DNA of 5,267 bases from NCBI GenBank assembly GCA_947625445.1, contig CANQOM010000117.1:1-5267 (forward strand), read 5' to 3'. Below, piece after piece: positions 1 through 4,437 of the stretch (positions are counted from its first letter, which is position 1; every line of letters starts with the position of its first letter). This DNA comes from Candidatus Gastranaerophilales bacterium. Lineage in GTDB: Bacteria; Cyanobacteriota; Vampirovibrionia; Gastranaerophilales; Gastranaerophilaceae. The notes under the pieces were generated by a model, which saw only the letters and a program-made list of their open reading frames with translations, made no database searches and was not told the DNA's origin. Made by a program: the position numbers and the translations under genes.

Positions 1-157
1 GGTCACCTAATGGTGCCTTTTTTATTAGTGTTACTTCTGTGTTTGGCGTTAATCCCATATCTAACAGATGACATTTTAGTGCATTATCATCTGTATCAAT
101 AGTTTCAATTATAGCGTCTTGACCAATTTCTAAGTTGTCTAGTGATTTTATTTCCAT
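1..157 (-). CDS. feoA: FeoA-family ferrous iron transport protein, N-terminal part (cut by window edge)
   Basis: Reading the minus strand from the ATG at 157-155 gives 52 codons, open to the window edge, starting MEIKSLDNLEIGQDAII. The family signature is visible: an N-terminal segment ending in a Gly-Gln, then HLLDMGLTPNTEV and KKAPLGD. This matches the SH3-like FeoA fold (R/H-L-x-D-MG-L-x-P-G-x-x-V ... APxGDP), with Asn replacing the usual Gly after Pro. FeoA is a small cytoplasmic partner of the FeoB ferrous iron permease, so feoB is expected further left, beyond the window; a FeoA-FeoB fusion cannot be excluded. The start is chosen because it sits exactly at the usual FeoA N-terminus and lies about 25 nt after a good promoter. 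No clear Shine-Dalgarno site precedes it. The gene is divergent from rubrerythrin. Confidence 0.85.
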   Translation of the reverse strand, partial: MEIKSLDNLEIGQDAIIETIDTDDNALKCHLLDMGLTPNTEVTLIKKAPLGD

Positions 158-187
158 ATATACTTGTTAAATCCAACTACAAAAATA

Positions 188-216
188 ATTTTATTCATAA
201 TGTTTATTAGTGTCAA
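188..216 (-). promoter_or_regulatory. sigma70-type promoter of feoA
   Basis: On the minus strand there is a perfect -35 TTGACA (216-211), a 17-base spacer and a -10 TAAAAT (193-188, five of six consensus bases). Transcription would start near 181 and leave a leader of about 24 nt before the feoA ATG. The spacing and orientation fit well. Activity is inferred from sequence only. Confidence 0.65.
195..209 (-). promoter_or_regulatory. possible Fur-like box in the feoA promoter spacer
   Basis: The minus strand reads TAATAAACATTATGA, which matches 11 of the 14 defined positions of the 7-1-7 Fur consensus TGATAATNATTATCA. It lies entirely between the -35 and -10 elements of the feoA promoter, where a bound repressor would block RNA polymerase. 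Fur control of feo genes is well established in other bacteria. In DNA this AT-rich such a match can occur by chance, so it is supported mainly by its position. Confidence 0.4.
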
Positions 217-226
217 ATATTTGTCA
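211..226. repeat. 16-bp near-perfect palindrome over the feoA -35 element
   Basis: TGTCAAATATTTGTCA contains the perfect 10-bp palindrome CAAATATTTG (214-223). Its outer TG/CA pairs also match, leaving one T/T mismatch in each half. It covers the feoA -35 hexamer (211-216), so it could be an operator for an unidentified dimeric regulator acting on feoA. The short length and AT content leave chance open. Confidence 0.3.
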
Positions 227-355
227 GAGTACATTTATATTATAACTCGAACAGGTTAGTAAATATTTTAGATTGGATTATTTAAAATTAATTTTTCTAA
301 TAGACAAAAGGGTAATTTTTTATATTTAACTTATGATTTATATTCAATTTTAATG

Positions 356-389
356 TCGCACTATTGAGCAATTGAAAGTTTGCGATACT
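356..389 (+). promoter_or_regulatory. possible rubrerythrin promoter with TCGCA/TGCGA dyad
   Basis: The 158-415 interval has no gene on the plus strand. Near its right end an inverted repeat TCGCA (356-360) / TGCGA (381-385) flanks a smaller inverted repeat ATTG-AG-CAAT (363-372). The right arm overlaps a possible extended -10: TG at 381-382, one base, then GATACT at 384-389. A start near 396 would leave a 20-nt leader carrying the Shine-Dalgarno site. No good -35 is present at normal spacing (TTGAGC at 364-369 is only 14 bases away), so the promoter may depend on an activator or on the extended -10. The call is tentative. Confidence 0.3.
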
Positions 390-403
390 AATTAAAATTA
401 ATC

Positions 404-408
404 GGGAG
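404..408 (+). promoter_or_regulatory. Shine-Dalgarno site of rubrerythrin
   Basis: GGGAG lies 7 bases before the ATG at 416. It is the clearest ribosome binding site in the window and fixes the rubrerythrin start. Confidence 0.7.
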
Positions 409-415
409 AAATATT

Positions 416-997
416 ATGGAAAAAAAAGAATTAAAAGGTACAAAAACCAGAGAAAATTTAATGAAAGCATTTGCAGGAGAATCTATGGCACGTAACAGAT
501 ATTGTATATTCGCTTCTATGGCAGAAGATGAAGGTCTAATTCAAATATCTGAAATATTTAAAAAAACCGCACTCAATGAAAAAGAACACGCAGAAATATA
601 TTATGAATTTCTTGACGGTGATGATGTTGAAATAACTAATATTTCATACCCTTCTTGTAATGGCAGTACTTTAGAAAATTTGCTATGTTCGGCAAAATAT
701 GAAGAAGAAGAGCATTTAACAATGTATCCTGAATATGCTAAAGTTGCTAAAGAAGAAGGATTTGACGAAATATCAAAAGCTTTTTATAGCATTGCAAATA
801 TAGAAAAACATCATAGCGAAAGGTATAAGACTTTAGCTCAAAGACTTAAAGATAATATGCTTTTTAAAAGAGAAAATAAAGTTTTATGGGTTTGTACACA
901 TTGCGGACATGTTTCAGAATCTAAATCAGCTCCTGCAAAATGTCCTGTTTGTGACAAAAAACAAGGTTATTTTGAAATTTTATGTGATTGTTTATAA
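416..997 (+). CDS. rbr: Rubrerythrin (non-haem diiron peroxide reductase)
   Basis: Cytoplasmic protein of 193 residues, the usual rubrerythrin length. Rubrerythrins reduce hydrogen peroxide to water in anaerobes and microaerophiles, using electrons from NAD(P)H via rubredoxin-type partners. Residues 1 to about 145 form the ferritin-like four-helix diiron domain; expected iron ligands are E22 (GESMARNRY), E55 and H58 (NEKEH), E96 and E99 (EEEEH), E130 and H133 (IEKHH). Residues about 155-188 form the rubredoxin-like domain with C160-x2-C163 and C176-x2-C179, separated by 12 residues, in the order typical of classical rubrerythrin rather than reverse rubrerythrin. The tail ends Cys-x-Cys-Leu (C190, C192), two cysteines I do not expect from the family. 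The start is set by a strong Shine-Dalgarno site 7 bases upstream. The gene is divergent from feoA; the next gene follows after 49 bases but seems to have its own promoter. Confidence 0.95.
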   Translation: MEKKELKGTKTRENLMKAFAGESMARNRYCIFASMAEDEGLIQISEIFKKTALNEKEHAEIYYEFLDGDDVEITNISYPSCNGSTLENLLCSAKYEEEEHLTMYPEYAKVAKEEGFDEISKAFYSIANIEKHHSERYKTLAQRLKDNMLFKRENKVLWVCTHCGHVSESKSAPAKCPVCDKKQGYFEILCDCL

Positions 998-1010
998 TTT
1001 GTCTTATAAA
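991..1010 (+). repeat. AT-only inverted repeat across the rubrerythrin stop
   Basis: TTTATAA (991-997, containing the stop codon) and TTATAAA (1004-1010) are perfect inverted repeats with a 6-base loop. All seven pairs are A-T and no U-run follows, so it is a poor intrinsic terminator. It could be a weak 3' hairpin or a chance AT palindrome. Confidence 0.25.
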
Positions 1011-1011
1011 T

Positions 1012-1040
1012 TTGACATAAACATTTTCATCCCGTAAACT
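1012..1040 (+). promoter_or_regulatory. sigma70-type promoter directly in front of the GH88/GH105 gene
   Basis: Perfect -35 TTGACA (1012-1017), a 17-base spacer and a -10 TAAACT (1035-1040, four of six consensus bases including the key TA...T). Only six bases separate the -10 from the ATG at 1047, so transcription would start at or within a base or two of the start codon, giving a leaderless or nearly leaderless mRNA. This agrees with the lack of any Shine-Dalgarno site before that ATG. Confidence 0.55.
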
Positions 1041-1046
1041 TAAATT

Positions 1047-2324
1047 ATGAAAAGAAAAATCGCTATTTTTTTATCATTAATTATAGTTTTGGGATTTTTA
1101 ATTTATTACTTGGTTAAATCAAATAATAATGATGTTGACATTGATAATTTGATTTGGACAACTGAGGATAATATTGAATTAGTTGATGATTATACTAAAA
1201 AACTTGTAGAAGAAAATAAAAGTTCAACAAAACCGTATGATTCTGTTAATTTTACTTGGGAAGCAGAAGGTACATCAACTAATTGGTCATATTACACCGG
1301 TTTTCTTATGTATGCCCTGTATAAAACAGGAAAATACTATGATTTTGTTGACAGTTATTATAATGATATGATTACTTCAAAAGGAGAATTAAATAACTCT
1401 CATAAACCAAAAACTTTATATTTCAGTAATGATGTTGATTTCTATCCTCAAGTAAGAACACTTTTATATTTGTCTGATTCAAAACATTTTTTCAAATATA
1501 AACTAATGATAGAACGAATGTATAAAGAAATACAAGGTCATGAAACACTTCCTAAATGCGGTAATAATTTTCACCACAGATACAGATGGAAAGAGCATCC
1601 GTTCGGACTTGACGGTTTATATATGGCACTTCCTTTTATGATTGAATATCAAATTATGGCTGATAAACTTAATTTAAAATATAAAAAAATGGGAATTGAA
1701 GATGATATTTATTCTCGAATGCAATGGGTTAGAAAATATCTGAAAAATAAAAACGGATTATATTATCATGCAATAAAAGATGACGGAATAAAAACAAATG
1801 GTGTTGTTTGGCTACGTGCTATCGGATGGTATGCTATGGCTCAAGTTGAGTTAATAGATGATATTTCTGATATTAAATATAAAAAAGAAATGATAAAACA
1901 ATTAAAAGATTTTTTTGATAATTTAATCGTTGTACAGGATAAAAAAACAGGCTTATGGAAAAATAATTTATATAATGAGTTCTATATAAGAAATCCGTTT
2001 GTTCATTATTGTAATTATTATGAAACATCAGGTTCTGCAATGATAGCATATTCAATGCTAAGAGCATACAATGAAAAATATCTGAGAGATGAAAAATATT
2101 TGTTAAGCGGATTAAAAGCTTTTAACGGAATAATAAAATATAATATGATAGTTGATTCGAACGGTTACACTTTAAAAAATATATATCATGGAACAGGAGT
2201 AGGAGATATCCCTGAAACATATGAGATGTGTAACGGATATTTGACAAATGAAGCAAAAGGTATTGCTCCTGTTATTCTTGCAAACGAAGAAGCTAAAGTT
2301 TCAATATTTAATTTAAAACATTAA
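1047..2324 (+). CDS. Membrane-anchored GH88/GH105-family unsaturated glycuronyl hydrolase
   Basis: Protein of 425 residues. A short basic N-terminus and a hydrophobic stretch (about residues 5-23) form a signal anchor; I see no lipobox cysteine, so the enzyme is probably tethered to the membrane with its catalytic domain outside the cytoplasm. Residues about 40-415 resemble the Glyco_hydro_88 (alpha/alpha)6-barrel. Landmarks are FGLDGLYMALPF with the likely catalytic acid D189 (D143 in YteR), YYHAI with H241 (YteR H189), WLRAIGWYAMA with R257 and W261, YETSGSAMIAY (325-335), and a C-terminal YLTNEAKGIAPVILA. Known members hydrate unsaturated galacturonyl or glucuronyl ends left by polysaccharide lyases on pectin or glycosaminoglycans; the motif order is closer to YteR/YesR (GH105). 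Substrate cannot be read here: no lyase, sugar transporter or regulator of such a pathway adjoins it. The start is chosen because the signal anchor begins at this ATG. No Shine-Dalgarno site is visible. Confidence 0.85.
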   Translation: MKRKIAIFLSLIIVLGFLIYYLVKSNNNDVDIDNLIWTTEDNIELVDDYTKKLVEENKSSTKPYDSVNFTWEAEGTSTNWSYYTGFLMYALYKTGKYYDFVDSYYNDMITSKGELNNSHKPKTLYFSNDVDFYPQVRTLLYLSDSKHFFKYKLMIERMYKEIQGHETLPKCGNNFHHRYRWKEHPFGLDGLYMALPFMIEYQIMADKLNLKYKKMGIEDDIYSRMQWVRKYLKNKNGLYYHAIKDDGIKTNGVVWLRAIGWYAMAQVELIDDISDIKYKKEMIKQLKDFFDNLIVVQDKKTGLWKNNLYNEFYIRNPFVHYCNYYETSGSAMIAYSMLRAYNEKYLRDEKYLLSGLKAFNGIIKYNMIVDSNGYTLKNIYHGTGVGDIPETYEMCNGYLTNEAKGIAPVILANEEAKVSIFNLKH

Positions 2325-2378
2325 ACTTTTGAAAATATAAATATAATCTGGATTAATTATATTAAAAGGTGTAAAATG

Positions 2379-2510
2379 TTGTAAGAGTATATATGTATTA
2401 CAAAGCGAAGCACCGCAATGATGTAAGGTTGACTAAGTCTGAGGGTGTTAGCCGAGTAAAATTTGAGAGTAGCTCCTTTAAGAAGTGAGCAAGCGAAATA
2501 TTGCGACTCT
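2379..2510 (+). ncRNA. Candidate structured RNA or short interspersed repeat element (unidentified)
   Basis: Counting bases, 2401-2510 is about 44 % G+C, far above its surroundings, yet has no credible protein. It holds several inverted repeats in order: TTGTAA (2379-2384) with TTACAA (2398-2403); GGTTGAC (2427-2433) with GTTAGCC (2447-2453), seven pairs including two G-U; and a closing helix AGAGT (2466-2470) with ACTCT (2506-2510). The last encloses a stable hairpin GCTCCTT (2472-2478) / AAG-T-GAGC (2483-2490), with a 4-base loop and one bulged T, plus a weaker stem at 2494-2505. The heptamer AAGCGAA occurs twice (2403-2409, 2491-2497). I do not recognise a known riboswitch, tRNA or other RNA family. 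It could be a small RNA, a leader element of cstA, or a MITE/REP-like repeat; the strand is assumed. Confidence 0.35.
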
Positions 2511-2529
2511 AGATTAAATAATGTATACT
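2501..2529 (+). promoter_or_regulatory. possible promoter of cstA
   Basis: TTGCGA (2501-2506, four of six), a 17-base spacer and TATACT (2524-2529, five of six). A start near 2536 would give a leader of about 33 nt. The -35 lies in the 3' end of the structured element, so if this promoter is real the element is upstream of, not inside, the cstA transcript. Confidence 0.4.
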
Positions 2530-2531
2530 TT
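2521..2531 (+). repeat. 11-bp direct repeat, copy 1 (copy 2 at 2569-2579)
   Basis: ATGTATACTTT occurs here and again 48 bases downstream, where it forms the first codons of cstA (2569-2579). Copy 1 contains the candidate cstA -10 TATACT. It may mark a small duplication or a chance match in AT-rich DNA. Confidence 0.4.
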
Positions 2532-2568
2532 GTTTTATAGATTATTAACAATATAGAGATATATAATT

Positions 2569-4008
2569 ATGTATACTTTTTTAGCCGGTATTTTTATATT
2601 ATTAGCAGGATATATTATATATTCAAGGTATGTAGAATCTCAATTTGTTGTATCAGAAGACAGAACTCCTGCAGAAAGAATAAACGACGGCGTAGATTAC
2701 GTACCGTTAAGTAAAAATAAAAATATGCTGATTCATTTATTGAATATAGCAGGTTTGGGCCCTATATTGGGCGCAATTCAGGGAATATTATTTGGTCCTG
2801 TTGCTTTTATTCTTATACCTTTGGGGTGTATTCTAATGGGGTCAGTTCATGATTATTTTAGCGGGATGTTGTCAATTAGAAATAACGGGGCTCAAATTAC
2901 TGAGTTAATAAAAAAATATCTTGGTAATGTATCATATAAATTCTTTATTATAGTTGTTTCTGTTATGCTTTTATTATTGGCAGCCGTATTTGTATATACG
3001 GCTGGTGACCTTATGGCTGAAAGATTTTTTAAACAATCTGATTTTTCTTTAAATAATCCTATAATTATAATAATTTATTCATTGATTGCACTTTACTATA
3101 TTATTGCAACATTATTCCCTATAGATAAAATAATAGGCAGATTCTATCCTTTATTAGGATTTTTACTACTTTTCGGAACAGGTCTTGTTGTTATTGGGTT
3201 TATAATTCATGGAGTACATTTGGATAATATAGATTTTAAAAATATAAACAGACATCCCGGGTTAGTTCATATAATTCCGATGTTCTTTATGACTGTAAGT
3301 TGTGGTTTGTTGTCAGGATTCCATTCTACTCAGGCTACCATTATTTCAAGAACATTAAAATCGGAAAAAGACGGCAAACACGTTTTCTATGGAATGATGT
3401 GTATAGAATCTTTAATTGCAATGATATGGGCAGCAGGTGCTATGCATGTTTACTCTTTAAATATTGTTCCTGAAAATCTTATAGGTAGTGTAAATGTTAT
3501 AAATTCAATTGCAAATGTGTTTGTATTGCCTTATTTGGCTTTTGTCGTTACAATTGCAGTTGTTGTTCTTCCTATTACATCAGGTGATACCGCTTTAAGA
3601 GGTCTTCGTATGATTATAGGTGAAGCTTTAAATTTAGAACAAACTAAACTTAAAAACAGGCTTGTTATTATTGTTCCTATATGTATTGTTATAATATCTG
3701 TAATATTATGGGCAAAATCAAATCAAAACAGTTTTACAACTGTTTGGCGATATTTTAACTTTGTTAATCAATTAATTGCTATACCTACTTTTTTATATGC
3801 TACTGTTTATCTTAAAAAACAAGGTAAAAATTATTTGATTACTTTATTGCCAGGATTGTTTTATATATTTATAACTGCATTTTTTATTTTAAACGCAAAA
3901 ATCGGATTTAATATTGAATATACTTTATCAAAAACTATTGCAATTATTATTACTATTTTATCTTTAATTTTTATATATATGTTTAAATTAAAAAAAATAA
4001 ATAAGTAA
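2569..4008 (+). CDS. CstA-family carbon starvation transporter, short form
   Basis: Polytopic inner-membrane protein of 479 residues. The N-terminus is classical CstA: a first helix (about 2-18), then DRTPAERINDGVDYVP (31-46), the NIAGLGPILGAIQG loop (59-72), and VHDYFSGMLSIRNNG (93-107). Further family blocks are SGFHSTQATIISRTLKSEKDG (249-269), LPITSGDTALRGLRMIIGEA (334-353) and VWRYFNFVNQLIA (392-404), followed by the last hydrophobic helices (about 422-474). E. coli CstA and BtsT are about 700 residues and import pyruvate (CstA also linked to peptide use under carbon starvation). This protein belongs to the shorter group of about 480 residues known in anaerobes, whose substrate is less certain; pyruvate or another small carboxylate is a reasonable guess. 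The start matches the family N-terminus; only a weak AGAG (2555-2558) precedes it. It converges with the XRE gene, four bases apart. Confidence 0.9.
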   Translation: MYTFLAGIFILLAGYIIYSRYVESQFVVSEDRTPAERINDGVDYVPLSKNKNMLIHLLNIAGLGPILGAIQGILFGPVAFILIPLGCILMGSVHDYFSGMLSIRNNGAQITELIKKYLGNVSYKFFIIVVSVMLLLLAAVFVYTAGDLMAERFFKQSDFSLNNPIIIIIYSLIALYYIIATLFPIDKIIGRFYPLLGFLLLFGTGLVVIGFIIHGVHLDNIDFKNINRHPGLVHIIPMFFMTVSCGLLSGFHSTQATIISRTLKSEKDGKHVFYGMMCIESLIAMIWAAGAMHVYSLNIVPENLIGSVNVINSIANVFVLPYLAFVVTIAVVVLPITSGDTALRGLRMIIGEALNLEQTKLKNRLVIIVPICIVIISVILWAKSNQNSFTTVWRYFNFVNQLIAIPTFLYATVYLKKQGKNYLITLLPGLFYIFITAFFILNAKIGFNIEYTLSKTIAIIITILSLIFIYMFKLKKINK

Positions 4009-4023
4009 TTTCTTATTTTTTTT
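3994..4023. terminator. Shared bidirectional terminator-like hairpin of cstA and the XRE gene
   Basis: A run of A's plus AAATAAG (3994-4005) pairs with CTTATTT plus a run of T's (4012-4023) around the 6-base loop TAATTT (4006-4011). There is one T/T mismatch at 3998/4019 and a single G-C pair. The T-run on either strand follows the stem, so it can serve both converging genes. The cstA stop (4006-4008) is in the loop and the XRE stop (4015-4013) is in the right arm. The stem is AT-rich and probably a modest terminator. Confidence 0.5.
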
Positions 4024-4243
4024 CTTTACCTTTGTATGATATTAAAGTATTAAAATCTACGTCAAGAGCTTCTAAAAGTGCGAGAATAGTTAATAATGTC
4101 GGAGCCATCTCGGCTCTTTCTATTTTTCCTATATGTGTAGGATTTAGATTTGCAATCATTGCTAATTTTTCCATTGAATAACCTTTAACAACTCTTGCAA
4201 TCCTCAAATTTTTGCCAAATTCAATTAATTTAGGATATTTCAT
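4013..4243 (-). CDS. Small XRE/Cro-C1-type HTH transcriptional regulator
   Basis: Cytoplasmic DNA-binding protein of 76 residues consisting of a single HTH_3 domain (about 8-66) with no sensor domain. Typical features are FGKNLRIARVVKGYSMEKLA (9-28), the recognition helix region NPTHIGKIERAEMAPTL (34-50) with the usual I-x-K-I-E-R-x-E/G-x-x-P-T pattern, and the closing helix ILALLEALDVDFNTLI (53-68). Such proteins often act as autoregulators or control neighbouring genes. Here the upstream region is shared with the divergent glycosyltransferase and holds repeated palindromic sites. No Shine-Dalgarno site is visible; a -10-like TATGAT (4255-4250) lies exactly six bases before the ATG, so a leaderless transcript is possible, though I see no matching -35. 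It is convergent with cstA. No toxin or phage partner adjoins it, so an antitoxin or prophage role is not supported. Confidence 0.85.
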   Translation of the reverse strand: MKYPKLIEFGKNLRIARVVKGYSMEKLAMIANLNPTHIGKIERAEMAPTLLTILALLEALDVDFNTLISYKGKEKK

Positions 4244-4259
4244 TTTTAAATCATATCAT

Positions 4260-4288
4260 TTGACAAAAAATTAAATAATCATTATAAT
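4260..4288 (+). promoter_or_regulatory. Perfect-consensus sigma70 promoter toward the glycosyltransferase
   Basis: TTGACA (4260-4265), exactly 17 bases, then TATAAT (4283-4288). Transcription should start near 4295 and give a leader of about 140 nt before the ATG at 4438. A promoter this strong usually needs repression, and Fur/PerR-like sites overlap its -10 and early transcribed region. ATTATAAT is self-complementary, so a minus-strand -10 for the XRE gene could use the same bases. Confidence 0.7.
4273..4287 (+). promoter_or_regulatory. Fur/PerR-like box 1, overlapping the -10
   Basis: AAATAATCATTATAA fits the PerR box TTATAATNATTATAA at 12 of 14 defined positions and the Fur 7-1-7 consensus at 11 of 14. 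It covers most of the -10 hexamer. The core ATAATCATTATAAT (4275-4288) recurs 30 bases downstream with one change. Confidence 0.4.
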
Positions 4289-4302
4289 GCATGTAATTAT
4301 CA

Positions 4303-4317
4303 TAATAATGATTATAA
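4303..4317 (+). promoter_or_regulatory. Fur/PerR-like box 2, just after the predicted start site
   Basis: TAATAATGATTATAA fits the PerR consensus at 13 of 14 positions and the Fur 7-1-7 consensus at 12 of 14. It lies 30 bases from box 1, about three helical turns, as expected for cooperative binding on one face. Its core ATAATGATTATAAT is 4305-4318. The binder could be a Fur-family protein or the neighbouring XRE regulator. Confidence 0.4.
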
Positions 4318-4328
4318 TAAGAAGAAAA

Positions 4329-4382
4329 ATGATATATTTTGCCTCTAATATGATTGAAATATATTTAAAAAATACAGTTTAG
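4329..4382 (+). other. Possible 17-codon leader ORF before the glycosyltransferase
   Basis: An ATG at 4329 opens a 17-codon frame (MIYFASNMIEIYLKNTV) ending in TAG at 4380-4382, inside the predicted leader of the 4260-4288 promoter and preceded by an A/G-rich AAGAAG. Its end LKNTV is encoded by a 15-base sequence repeated exactly inside the glycosyltransferase gene (4364-4378 and 4491-4505). It may be a leader peptide, a small duplication or chance. Confidence 0.15.
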
Positions 4383-4399
4383 ATACCTAAATGTATAAT
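4378..4399 (+). promoter_or_regulatory. Possible second promoter -10 with small dyad
   Basis: TATAAT at 4394-4399 is preceded by a dyad TTTAG-ATAC-CTAAA (4378-4391) in what would be its spacer. The -35 position holds only AATACA (4371-4376, three of six). It could provide a secondary, regulated start close to the glycosyltransferase gene. Weak. Confidence 0.2.
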
Positions 4400-4426
4400 G
4401 CTTTATTAACAGAAGAATTAATTGAT

Positions 4427-4431
4427 AAGAG
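4427..4431 (+). promoter_or_regulatory. Shine-Dalgarno-like site of the glycosyltransferase
   Basis: AAGAG lies six bases before the ATG at 4438 and supports that start over later in-frame ATGs. Confidence 0.45.
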
Positions 4432-4437
4432 AATATT

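Larger units (their letters stand above)
2325..2568. other. Intergenic region between hydrolase and cstA, no protein gene
   Basis: This 244-base gap has AT-rich ends and a GC-richer core (see the structured element). A 64-codon minus-strand frame (2551-2357) crosses it but resembles no protein I know, has no Shine-Dalgarno site, and its coding potential follows the inverted repeats; I regard it as spurious. A candidate cstA promoter sits at the right end. No convincing terminator follows the hydrolase stop. Confidence 0.6.

Noticed and set aside
221..246. Plus-strand promoter TTGTCA ... TATAAC for rubrerythrin
   Set aside because: The spacer is only 14 bases and the site would leave a leader of about 160 nt; the dyad region nearer the gene is preferred, though neither is strong.
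1873..2067. 64-codon open frame on the minus strand inside the hydrolase gene
   Set aside because: It lies wholly within a strongly supported GH88/GH105 coding region, has no Shine-Dalgarno site and resembles nothing known; it is a shadow frame.
2379..2510. Known riboswitch or tRNA in the GC-rich island
   Set aside because: No cloverleaf with a T-loop (GTTCRA) and no riboswitch core motif that I can recognise; left as unidentified.
2357..2551. 64-codon minus-strand frame across the hydrolase-cstA gap
   Set aside because: Its sequence follows the inverted repeats of the GC-rich island, it has no ribosome binding site and no recognisable domain; the region is better explained as a structured or repeat element.
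4013..4243. XRE protein as antitoxin or prophage repressor
   Set aside because: No toxin-sized partner gene is adjacent and no phage or integrase genes are visible; the immediate neighbours are a transporter and a glycosyltransferase.
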